Positions 53,591-61,164 of a stretch of DNA of 64,000 bases are shown in pieces. The notes under the pieces are model-generated. The model was not told where the DNA came from, did not search any database, and saw nothing but the letters and a program-made list of their open reading frames with translations. Both the position numbers and the translations under genes were made by a program. Numbering within the stretch: the first letter of the stretch is position 1; every line of letters begins with the position of its first letter. Source of the DNA: JAZDIU01 sp043804635 (lineage in GTDB: Bacteria; Chloroflexota; Dehalococcoidia; Dehalococcoidales; UBA2162). The stretch lies in the NCBI GenBank assembly GCA_043804635.1, contig JAZDIU010000056.1:1-64000 (forward strand), written 5' to 3'.

Positions 53591-54871
53591 TCACCTCGTT
53601 ACGCATCCCTTAATTGCCTCAACGCTATTATCGTAAAGCTTGTGCACTCGTTCGTCCGTTTTAGCCTCGGCGGTTATCCTTATCTTAGGTTCAGTGCCTG
53701 AAGGGCGGACTAATAGCCAACCATCTTTAAAACTTAATTTAATTCCATCCATACGACTTACCGACATCGGTTTCATAGTAAGCAGACACTCTTCTAAGTC
53801 AGAAACCGATGCCCCATTGTTAGTGATACTGCCACGAATAATCGGATAAGAGGGTATCTTATCAACTAGCTGCGAAAGTTTTTGCTGGCTGGCTATAACG
53901 ACTAGTTGTGCGGCAGCATAAATACCATCGGGACAAAGCGAACTATTAGGAAAGACCCAGGCTCCAGAAGGTTCGCCACCGAAATCCCCACCTTTTTTAA
54001 GCTCTTCAGAGACATAAATATCGCCGACTCTGGTTCTTGTAACCTCGAAATCCGTTTCATCGATTGCCATTGAAGCGTCTACAGTAGTAACCACTTTTTT
54101 AGCACCCAGATACCCAGCGAAAAGCACTAAAAGCTTATCTCCCGGGATAAACCTACCTTTATCGTCCACAGCCATCATACGGTCGGCATCGCCATCGTGG
54201 GCAATGCCGATGCCTCCAAGCTCCCTAGTGGTGCGGATTAAATCTCCCAGATTATCCTCGGTCGGTTCAACGGGATGGGGAAAGAACCCACTCGGTGTGC
54301 AATTGAGAGCAATTACTTCACAGCCGAGTTTTTTTAACAAATCAGGAGTAATAACTGAGGCAGCACCACAACCACAGTCTAGCACTACCTTCACTTTCGA
54401 CTGGGTGAAATCTTTCAATATGTGCTCAATATGATTTTCGATTGCCCCGTTTTCAGTATAATAACTCTTCATATCATTCCACGATGCAACTGAAAAGGAT
54501 TCATTCAAGATAGCAGCTTCTATTTCTTCCCGCTGGTTGGAATCAAAAGCGGAGCCATCCGGGTTCAAGAGCTTAATACCGTTATATTCTGGTGGATTAT
54601 GAGAAGCGGTAATCATCGCACCAATATCAAACTTCTTGGTTGCCAGAGCGAGTGTCGGTGTAGGAATAATTCCTGCATCACAGCACCGGCTTCCACCGGA
54701 CAATAATCCGGAAATAAAGGCGTGTTTCACAGCATCGCTAGAAGTCCTGGTATCACTGCCAACTACAACCTTGGGATAGACCTTGCCGACTGCCAGCCCT
54801 GCTTTCAATGCCAAGTCGATGAGGTCTTTATCAGCAATCCTTCGTATTCCCGATGTGCCGAACAATTTCAT
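53591..54871 (-). CDS. glmM: Phosphoglucosamine mutase-like protein (GlmM)
   Basis: A 426-residue alpha-phosphohexomutase. It has the metal-binding DGDADRMMAVD, the active-site serine loop ITASHNPPEYNG, GEPSGAW and the C-terminal phosphate loop RPSGTEPKIRI. It converts glucosamine-6-P to glucosamine-1-P (the family also includes phosphomannomutases, but the operon with glmS supports GlmM). It is first in the operon, 10 bp after a promoter region. Confidence 0.93.
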   Translation of the reverse strand: MKLFGTSGIRRIADKDLIDLALKAGLAVGKVYPKVVVGSDTRTSSDAVKHAFISGLLSGGSRCCDAGIIPTPTLALATKKFDIGAMITASHNPPEYNGIKLLNPDGSAFDSNQREEIEAAILNESFSVASWNDMKSYYTENGAIENHIEHILKDFTQSKVKVVLDCGCGAASVITPDLLKKLGCEVIALNCTPSGFFPHPVEPTEDNLGDLIRTTRELGGIGIAHDGDADRMMAVDDKGRFIPGDKLLVLFAGYLGAKKVVTTVDASMAIDETDFEVTRTRVGDIYVSEELKKGGDFGGEPSGAWVFPNSSLCPDGIYAAAQLVVIASQQKLSQLVDKIPSYPIIRGSITNNGASVSDLEECLLTMKPMSVSRMDGIKLSFKDGWLLVRPSGTEPKIRITAEAKTDERVHKLYDNSVEAIKGCVTR

Positions 54872-54880
54872 ATTGCGCTG

Positions 54881-54910
54881 ATTTTAATCCTGATTCAGGC
54901 TGGATGTCAA
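54881..54910 (-). promoter_or_regulatory. Promoter for the glmM-glmS operon
   Basis: Minus strand TTGACA (54910-54905), 18-bp spacer, TAAAAT (54886-54881), just before the glmM ATG (54871). The leader would be only a few bases, so initiation may be leaderless or from a short leader. Confidence 0.6.
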
Positions 54911-55136
54911 TTTATGAGTTAAAGGATTAACTATCGGAAGGCTCCAAAGCACATCTAAAACTAATTAGGTACTTCATAAACACCAAGGTCCAATTGCAGT
55001 ATTATTCCTTTTATGGTCAAGTTAAGATAAGTTCTAGTTTAGGTTATAACAAGCTTCTCGGAAGCTATTCGTACAGAGTTTTGTTAAGTATTGAATGACC
55101 CGAACTCTAACTAATATAAAGAGAGGAGGTCATCCA

Positions 55137-55436
55137 ATGAGTTATCAGGACAAGTCTATCCAGTGTTCAGATTGCGGAGCTAACTTTACTTTCAGCGCAG
55201 GCGAACAGGAGTTTTTTGCGTCTAAAGGCTATACTAATGAGCCTAAACGCTGTCTCTCATGCCGTCGTGTAAAGAAGTCTGAACGTAATGGCAACAGCAG
55301 TTACGGAGCTCCGCGGCAAATGTTCCCCGTGACCTGCACCGAGTGCGGCAAGAGCACTGAAGTCCCGTTTCAGCCTCACGGTGACAAGCCGGTTTACTGT
55401 ACCGATTGCTACCGCAAAGTCCGGCCCGCCAGATAA
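55137..55436 (+). CDS. Zinc-ribbon domain protein
   Basis: A 99-residue protein with two zinc ribbons: CSDC ... CLSC in the N-terminal half (with AGEQEFFASKGYTNEPKRC between) and CTECG ... CTDC in the second. The type is common in Chloroflexota. ATG at 55137 lies 7 bp after GGAGG; a longer frame would be out of place. It precedes two RRM proteins and a DEAD-box helicase on the same strand, so it may bind RNA or be part of an RNA chaperone unit; the role is unknown. A small hairpin (AGCTTC/GAAGCT at about 55050) lies in its leader. Confidence 0.85.
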   Translation: MSYQDKSIQCSDCGANFTFSAGEQEFFASKGYTNEPKRCLSCRRVKKSERNGNSSYGAPRQMFPVTCTECGKSTEVPFQPHGDKPVYCTDCYRKVRPAR

Positions 55437-55449
55437 GTAAGATTAAGCC

Positions 55450-55584
55450 ATGAATCGCGGGTTGAGTGCGCCCATTCATATCCAGGTGTACAGCTATCAT
55501 CAAGCTAAGAACAACGCGAGAGAAAGCGGCGCAAGAGCTATTAGGAAGAACAGGAAATATCGGAATCAGGAGGATAAATCATGA
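55450..55584 (+). CDS. Possible small basic protein, 44 residues
   Basis: An open frame MNRGLSAPIHIQVYSYHQAK ... NRKYRNQEDKS fills the gap between the zinc-ribbon and RRM genes. Its stop overlaps the RRM start as ATGA. It is basic (many Arg and Lys), but has no clear Shine-Dalgarno, and a frame of this length can arise by chance. It may be a leader peptide or nothing. Confidence 0.3.
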   Translation: MNRGLSAPIHIQVYSYHQAKNNARESGARAIRKNRKYRNQEDKS

Positions 55585-55937
55585 AAATTTATGTTGGTAA
55601 TCTAGCCTTTGACGTTACTGAAGAGGAGCTACAGGTAGAATTCGCTGCGTTTGGAAAAGTTGAATCCGTAGCTGTTCCCTACGATAAGATTAGCGGGCGG
55701 CCCAGGGGCTTTGCCTTTGTGGAAATGGCTTCTCAACCTGAGGCTGAAGCTGCTATCGCCGGTCTTAATGGTAAAATGTTGAAAGAGAGGAGTATCGTGG
55801 TTAATGAGTCCCGCCCTCGTGCGGACAACAAAGGTAGTGGATCCTACGGCAACAGGGGTAAAGGTGGCTATGGCAAAGGTGGTTATGGTGGTAGCAGGGG
55901 TAGCCGATCGGGTGGTGGCGGACAACGAAGATATTAG
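55581..55937 (+). CDS. RNA-binding protein with RRM domain and glycine-rich tail
   Basis: A 118-residue protein: an RRM at about 1-80 with RNP-2 IYVGNL and RNP-1 RGFAFVEM, and a Gly/Arg-rich tail (KGGYGKGGYGGSRGSRSGGG). It is like the cold-induced RRM proteins of cyanobacteria and some Chloroflexota. GGAGG is 6 bp before the ATG. With a second RRM gene and an RNA helicase downstream, it likely acts in RNA unfolding at low temperature; this is inferred from such systems. Confidence 0.93.
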   Translation: MKIYVGNLAFDVTEEELQVEFAAFGKVESVAVPYDKISGRPRGFAFVEMASQPEAEAAIAGLNGKMLKERSIVVNESRPRADNKGSGSYGNRGKGGYGKGGYGGSRGSRSGGGGQRRY

Positions 55938-56024
55938 TTGATTAGCTCTTCAGGTGCATAAGCCTGTCTGATTCACCTGTCACAAATCAGGGCAACGTGC
56001 TCGATTTGATAAAGGGAGAATACC

Positions 56025-56354
56025 ATGGTTATTTATGTGGGTAACTTGGCGCTTGAAACCACTGACGAGGAACTGCGTAAAGAGTTTGCCGAATTTGGGG
56101 ACGTAATATCCATCGCCATTATGAACGATAAATATATAGGCAGCGGCCAACCGAGGAGCTACGCATACGTTGAAATGGCCTCGAAATCTGATGGTGCTAT
56201 CGCAATTGCTAGACTCGAAGGGAAAAAACTGAGGGAACGACTTATTACTCTCGTTGAGGCTCTACCGCTCTCGGATAAAAGCGGTACGCCTTCCGTTCAT
56301 ATCAGAAGTAGAGTCGGCTTAATAAAAAAAGAGAGCACATACAAGATAAGTTAG
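56025..56354 (+). CDS. RRM-domain protein, degenerate
   Basis: A 109-residue RRM protein with RNP-2 IYVGNL but a changed RNP-1 (PRSYAYVEM, Gly replaced by Ser), so RNA binding may be weaker. The C-terminal tail lacks the glycine-rich repeats and is basic (KKESTYKIS). The N-terminal half is very similar to the neighbour, indicating duplication. It lies between that neighbour and the DEAD-box helicase. Confidence 0.88.
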   Translation: MVIYVGNLALETTDEELRKEFAEFGDVISIAIMNDKYIGSGQPRSYAYVEMASKSDGAIAIARLEGKKLRERLITLVEALPLSDKSGTPSVHIRSRVGLIKKESTYKIS

Positions 56355-56395
56355 GCACTGTATTACAGATGCTTACTTAGTTTTTAAGGAGTCTA

Positions 56396-57586
56396 ATGAA
56401 TTTTGATACCTTTAATTTCCATCCGAGCATCATGGCTGGTGTACGTGCGCTCGGTTATACTATACCCACACCAATTCAGGCACAGGCAATTCCACCCATC
56501 GTGCAAGGACGGGATATCATTGGTTTAGCTCAGACCGGTACCGGTAAAACTGCTGCCTTTGTGCTACCTATCCTGGAGCGACTTCGACAAGGTCCAAGAG
56601 GATGTATCCGGGCTTTAATAATCTCACCCACGCGCGAGTTAGCTGAGCAAACATGCGAAGTGATAAAGGGACTAGGGAGTAAAACTGGGCTGCGTAGTGT
56701 AACCATCTATGGCGGCGTAAGTATGGAGCAACAATTAAGAGTATTGCGCGGCGGTGTTGAGATAATAGTCGGCTGTCCGGGTCGCCTCTTGGATCACCTC
56801 TGGAAGGGGACAGTCAACCTTTCCCGTCTGGAAGTACTTGTCATCGATGAAGCGGACCGGATGTTCGATATGGGTTTTTTACCAAGTATAAGAGGTATTT
56901 TGGAGTGCATCCTGCATCGCCGACAGACCCTCCTTTTCTCGGCAACTATGCCCAACGATATCCGACGCCTGGCGTGTGAAATCCTGAATGACCCGGTCAC
57001 AGTGCAGGTCGACCGTCAGCTACCGGCAAAAACCGTGTCGCATGTCCTGTACCCTGTAGAACAGCATCTCAAAACATCCTTGCTGAAGGCAATTCTAAAT
57101 AAAACCAAAACGGATTCGGTACTTGTCTTTACCCGAACTAAACACCGCGCCGAACGGGTGGCTCAGCAACTAGGTATAGCTGGCCTCAAGGTGACTTCAC
57201 TGCAGGGGGACCTATCACAGAACCAGAGGGAGACTGCGATTGCAGGCTTCCGTAATGGTTCATTCAAAATTTTAGTGGCGACTGATATTGCTGCCCGCGG
57301 TATCGATATTTTGAGTATTTCCCACGTCATCAATTATGATATGCCTGAGAGTACTTATGACTACATCCATCGCATCGGCCGTACCGGGCGGGTCGACAAG
57401 AGCGGCGATGCGTTGACTTTTGTAACTAATGATGATTCAGATAAGATACGTTCTCTTGAGAGGCTTCTTGGCGTGAAGCTAGAGCGTTTGACGGTTCAAG
57501 GTTTTGATTACGCTAAGCCTGCGCTGGATAAAGCCGTCCGCCCTTCCTACCGACTACCACGGCAAGTCGTGAGAAACAGGAGATAA
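56396..57586 (+). CDS. DEAD-box RNA helicase
   Basis: A 396-residue RhlE/CshA-type helicase. Motif Q (F...GYTIPTPIQAQAI), motif I AQTGTGKT, Ib/II VIDEADRMF, III FSATMP, V ATDIAARGID and VI HRIGRTGR are complete. The C-terminal extension is short (about 30 residues, basic). AAGGAG lies 5 bp before the ATG. It ends the zinc-ribbon/RRM/RRM cluster. A cold-adaptation or ribosome-assembly role is likely. Confidence 0.93.
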   Translation: MNFDTFNFHPSIMAGVRALGYTIPTPIQAQAIPPIVQGRDIIGLAQTGTGKTAAFVLPILERLRQGPRGCIRALIISPTRELAEQTCEVIKGLGSKTGLRSVTIYGGVSMEQQLRVLRGGVEIIVGCPGRLLDHLWKGTVNLSRLEVLVIDEADRMFDMGFLPSIRGILECILHRRQTLLFSATMPNDIRRLACEILNDPVTVQVDRQLPAKTVSHVLYPVEQHLKTSLLKAILNKTKTDSVLVFTRTKHRAERVAQQLGIAGLKVTSLQGDLSQNQRETAIAGFRNGSFKILVATDIAARGIDILSISHVINYDMPESTYDYIHRIGRTGRVDKSGDALTFVTNDDSDKIRSLERLLGVKLERLTVQGFDYAKPALDKAVRPSYRLPRQVVRNRR

Positions 57587-57712
57587 GTAGACAAATAGCG
57601 CAAAGTTAGCCGTTGCTGCCACATAATTATTAAGCGAGAGTAAGAACCTACCTCAAAAGGCTTGTCTGGAAGTATTCCGAAGCGTTCGAGCACATTGCGC
57701 CTTTCACCCCTC

Positions 57713-58912
57713 CTACCGGAGCAACGGTGGTAACTTTTCTTCTCTAGTCTCCGGATACCGAATAGTCAGAGATTCGGCTGGCTTCTGTAGGGTGCAGCGA
57801 GAATAGATGTCGAGTAACCTCTTAGTAGATACTTGAGAACTCTGCGAACGTGCCCATTCACGGGCGGCTATGCCTATTCTTTGCCTCTCGTTATTGTTTT
57901 GGAGGAGCTTATTGCAGGCTTGAGCGAATTCATTTTCATCTTCGCCAACCAGAATTCCAGTCTCTCCAGAAGTAATGATGTCCAGTGGTCCCATCATACC
58001 AACGGCAACTACTGCCACTCCAGCCATCATAGCCTCCACTAGAACAAGTCCCTGAGTTTCTGTCTTGGAAGCAAACACAAAGAGAGAAGCTTGTTTATAC
58101 AGGTCGACTAAGTCACGCCGCTGTAAAAAGCCAATGAAAGTAACAAATTGGGCAATGCCGAGGCTTAAGGCATACTTCTCCAGAAACTCACGCTGAGGCC
58201 CATCCCCGGCGATAATTAATCTAGCACCAGGTCTGAGGGAAAGAAGTTGTTGAAAAGCGCGCAAAAGAAAATCGAGGTTTTTCTCTTTCCCGAATCTTCC
58301 TACGTAAAGCAGCAGGTCTTTAGAAGGAATGTTCAATGCTGTTCTGACGTTCCACTTGATTTCGTGGGAGAATTCTTCCTCGTCAACTCCGAAGGGAAGC
58401 GCGTGGACAGGCTGAGTTATTCCGTAGCTTTCCAGTTCGCGCTTCATCTGACTTGAAGGGGCAATAATTGCATTGCAACGATTACAGAATAACCGGCTCA
58501 ATGATTTGACTATCCCACGAGTGGGGCGAATTACCCTCGGGAGGTACCGGCGATAATCCATATAGAGGGTATGATAGGTATGAATGTGCGGTATGTGATA
58601 TCTTCCAGATGCCCACAGCCCTAAAAGTCCGATGGTGCCAGGGTCGTGAGAATGGATGATATCCATGGTGGAAATAAGCCGAAGAGTACTCGGGTTGTAA
58701 GGGATAGCTACTCTCATCCCCCTGTAGAAGATAAACTTTAGAGACGGGAAGCCATAGACTTCTGTGCAGGAGTCGTCTCGATCCGGATGGCTTGGACAGA
58801 AAATATGGACCTCGTGGCCTTCTCTCTTTAGCTCACGTGCCATCGTCTTCAGAACGGTGACAACCCCGTTTACCTCGGGAACATAAGTGTCCGTAAAGAG
58901 TCCGATTTTCAT
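57713..58912 (-). CDS. GT4-family glycosyltransferase
   Basis: A 399-residue retaining glycosyltransferase with the two Rossmann domains of the GT-B fold. N-terminal FTDTYVPEVNGV, the middle IHTYHTLYMDY, and the C-terminal donor site LLLYVGRFGKEKN and FASKTETQGLVLVEAMMAG (the E-x7-E region) are visible. Such genes make glycolipids or capsular glycans, and the YHT/MDYxxYLP layout resembles diacylglycerol glucosyl- or mannosyltransferases. The acceptor is unknown. It stands alone; the helicase ends 126 bp away in the opposite direction. Confidence 0.9.
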   Translation of the reverse strand: MKIGLFTDTYVPEVNGVVTVLKTMARELKREGHEVHIFCPSHPDRDDSCTEVYGFPSLKFIFYRGMRVAIPYNPSTLRLISTMDIIHSHDPGTIGLLGLWASGRYHIPHIHTYHTLYMDYRRYLPRVIRPTRGIVKSLSRLFCNRCNAIIAPSSQMKRELESYGITQPVHALPFGVDEEEFSHEIKWNVRTALNIPSKDLLLYVGRFGKEKNLDFLLRAFQQLLSLRPGARLIIAGDGPQREFLEKYALSLGIAQFVTFIGFLQRRDLVDLYKQASLFVFASKTETQGLVLVEAMMAGVAVVAVGMMGPLDIITSGETGILVGEDENEFAQACNKLLQNNNERQRIGIAAREWARSQSSQVSTKRLLDIYSRCTLQKPAESLTIRYPETREEKLPPLLR

Positions 58913-58986
58913 CTTCGTACTAAGTTGCCAATAAATGGATTATATTGTTGCCGATATTACTTCTTTTAGGGACTTTTCGCAAATAT

Positions 58987-59232
58987 TCAGAGATATTTTT
59001 CCGTGTTCGCTCTTTTACTATTGATATACAATTCCAGATAATGCCTTAATTTTCGGCTTCGGCTTGGGTGGCGTAATCTTCAGAGTACCCTATTTTCTAT
59101 TTGCCGGATGCGCTCCCCGGTTACATTAAACTCGTTACCTACTTCCTTAATGTTCCCCCGGACCCGTCCATCATCAAGACCGAACCTTAATTTGATTATT
59201 CGATGCTCACGTAAGTCTATTTCTAATTCCAT
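58987..59232 (-). pseudogene. Sigma-70 region 4-like gene interrupted by TGA
   Basis: From ATG 59232 the frame reads a region-4 helix-turn-helix: RIIKLRFGLDDGRVRG, NIKEVGNEFNVTGERIRQIE, then NRVL and a TGA at 59082-59080. The next 30 codons are still sigma-like (RLRHPSRSRKLRHYLEL), ending at 58987. In functional sigma factors the stop position is Arg or Lys, so CGA to TGA explains it. The ATG overlaps the stop of the Vms1-like gene by 10 bp, which suggests it was a coupled gene. The truncated 50-residue product could still exist. Confidence 0.7.
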
Positions 59233-59963
59233 TGAATTACCTTGCTTGACCAGGCTTCCTGAATCCCCTCCACAAGCCTGGATTGTTTGGGTTCTCTAAT
59301 GTTAAGTAACCGAGCTAACGTGATTTTGTCAAAATCATGGAGAAAATGACATTGCTTTCGAAAATCCAATATCGTTTCCCGAGTACCTCCATAAAGGACA
59401 TAATCCAATTGCCTGGCATAAGGTTCTAGCTGCTCCCTGGCATGCTGGCAAACCCTGGTAAAAAAGGTTTCCACCTGCTTTTCTCGATGTCGCTCAAATC
59501 TGTGTGACGAAGAGCCCCCCTGACGGTGGCGAGAGTGTACCAAGCCAGTGCCAACCTTGCTGGAAAGCAATTTCTCACCTTGAACGACGCCAATACCATA
59601 CTCCCCAAGTCTCACAACTATCAATCCAAAAAGAAGTCCACGATGCATAAGAGAAAGAAGAGGCTCAATATCACAAGTATTGGAAACACTTTCTTTCATC
59701 ACAGGGAATGGTGGCATCACTAGGTACTTATGATGCGGCCCCCAAAAAAGTATGCCCCCGGTCTGAGATTGTGCAAGTGAAATGGATAGGTCTTCAGGTG
59801 TTTTCTTCACATTCAGTATCGTTTCCATCATGCTTTGGATATTTGTTTGTGAAAACCCTGGTGGAACACATAGAGAACCGACCTCTATAGAGTCGGCTTT
59901 TAATTCCTCCAGCAAATGCAGTAACCTTACCTTAGTAAGATTGTACCGTCTAACAGTTGACAT
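59223..59963 (-). CDS. Vms1/VLRF1-like release factor domain protein
   Basis: A 246-residue protein resembling the VLRF1 family (related to eukaryotic Vms1/ANKZF1 peptidyl-tRNA hydrolases). The key loop RHRQGGSSSHRFERHREKQ aligns with the catalytic loop RKQGGSQSAMD of Vms1 (recalled from the literature), and the C-terminal half has the release-factor core (LDYVLYGGTRETI). The catalytic Gln of Vms1 is Ser here. SD AGGAAG precedes the ATG. It follows hemW in the lepA-hemW operon. The function is probably ribosome rescue, not proven. Confidence 0.7.
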   Translation of the reverse strand: MSTVRRYNLTKVRLLHLLEELKADSIEVGSLCVPPGFSQTNIQSMMETILNVKKTPEDLSISLAQSQTGGILFWGPHHKYLVMPPFPVMKESVSNTCDIEPLLSLMHRGLLFGLIVVRLGEYGIGVVQGEKLLSSKVGTGLVHSRHRQGGSSSHRFERHREKQVETFFTRVCQHAREQLEPYARQLDYVLYGGTRETILDFRKQCHFLHDFDKITLARLLNIREPKQSRLVEGIQEAWSSKVIQWN

Positions 59964-60056
59964 TCTTCCTCGGTGCTATTTCTCCGTAAGAGTGGATAAG
60001 TCCGCCTCTCATCCAATGGACGTTGTTTTTCCTCAGGCTTGGGTATGGTTCCCACG

Positions 60057-61163
60057 CTAACTCCTTAAAACCTCTGCGAATATTGGATTTGAAGTAAGTA
60101 CTCTCGATGGCATCAATCGGTAATTTGAGCCGTTGTAAATGATTGACCCAGATTGAGACATCGAGTTCAGCCTGTCAATCAAATCTACAACATTTTCATA
60201 TCCGAACCTTCTGGTAAGTTCATCGATGTTCAGCCCTTCAGAAAGAAGACGTAGACGTAGCATCGCCTCCTCGGCAGCTTTGTCTTGCATACTCAATACT
60301 TCCACGAATTCCGTTAAGACAGTCGGGTCCTTTAAATAAGCTTGTAAATCAGGCCGGTTGTTGAATCGCTTACCTTTAAGATGTGAGGCTGCAGCCGGAC
60401 CCAAACCAAGATATTCTCCACCTCGCCAGTAGTTGAGATTGTGTAAACATTCTTGACCCGGGAGGGAGAAATTTGATATCTCGTAATGGATAAACCCACG
60501 CTTTACAAGGAACCACCTCGCCTTGTCGAATATTTCGACCTGCTCATCGTCGGATGGCAGGTCAACCGGAGGATTGGTTGATAAGGGGGTATCAGGTTCG
60601 ACCGAAAGGCAATACAATGAGAGGTGCTTGATACCCAATTCGGTCAAAGTCTCTAAACTGGTACGGAGTCTTTCCCATCTCTGCCCGGGAAGTCCGATGA
60701 TTAGGTCAGCGGAGATAGCTCTAAAGCCTAAATCGTTCGCCCGTTTTATGGTGCCGATTGCCTGTGCGGACCGGTGAACTCTGCCCACACTTTCGAGTTC
60801 ATAATCTGAAAGCGACTGAACACCTACCGATACACGGTCTATCCCCATCTCTCTAGCGGCCTCGAGCAACTCGAGTGTAGCTGATTCCGGGTTAATTTCG
60901 ATTGTGGCCTCGGTGAGTTCAGATAGGTCGAGACTCTGGCGTAGACTGTAAATTAGTTTTCTTAGGTTTTTGGCTCCGAGTAGGCTTGGTGTTCCACCTC
61001 CTAGGTATAGAGTCTGAAATGAAGCTCCAACATACCCTTGGCATTCACTAAGGACGGCTTCGATGTAACTCTCGATAAGTTCGCTCCCACCCGCCAGGGA
61101 ATAGAAATCGCAATAGCTGCATTTTTTGACGCAGAAGGGGATATGGATATAAAGCCCTCTAAT
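60057..61163 (-). CDS. hemW: Coproporphyrinogen III oxidase-like radical SAM protein HemW
   Basis: A radical SAM protein of 368 residues, haem chaperone-like. The frame from 61163 contains the complete SAM cluster site FCVKKCSYC (C-x3-C-x2-C), LYLGGGTPSLL and the HemW C-domain (YEISNF, LGLGPAAAS). The usual start codons are absent: the first ATG/GTG/TTG in frame is at 60869, after the cluster site, so an ordinary call would lose it. ATT at 61163 lies 6 bp behind GGAGG and just after the lepA stop, so AUU is taken as the start. Confidence 0.9.
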   Translation of the reverse strand: MRGLYIHIPFCVKKCSYCDFYSLAGGSELIESYIEAVLSECQGYVGASFQTLYLGGGTPSLLGAKNLRKLIYSLRQSLDLSELTEATIEINPESATLELLEAAREMGIDRVSVGVQSLSDYELESVGRVHRSAQAIGTIKRANDLGFRAISADLIIGLPGQRWERLRTSLETLTELGIKHLSLYCLSVEPDTPLSTNPPVDLPSDDEQVEIFDKARWFLVKRGFIHYEISNFSLPGQECLHNLNYWRGGEYLGLGPAAASHLKGKRFNNRPDLQAYLKDPTVLTEFVEVLSMQDKAAEEAMLRLRLLSEGLNIDELTRRFGYENVVDLIDRLNSMSQSGSIIYNGSNYRLMPSRVLTSNPIFAEVLRS

Positions 61164-61164
61164 T

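Noticed and set aside
55243..55503. Minus-strand frame of 86 residues opposite the zinc-ribbon gene
   Set aside because: It lies wholly against a gene with zinc-binding cysteines and a good ribosome site, and its own composition fits no family.
59080..59082. TGA in the sigma region 4 frame as another selenocysteine codon
   Set aside because: The expected residue there is Arg or Lys, not Cys or Sec, and the following 40 bases form no stem with the loop distance seen in fdhA and selD.
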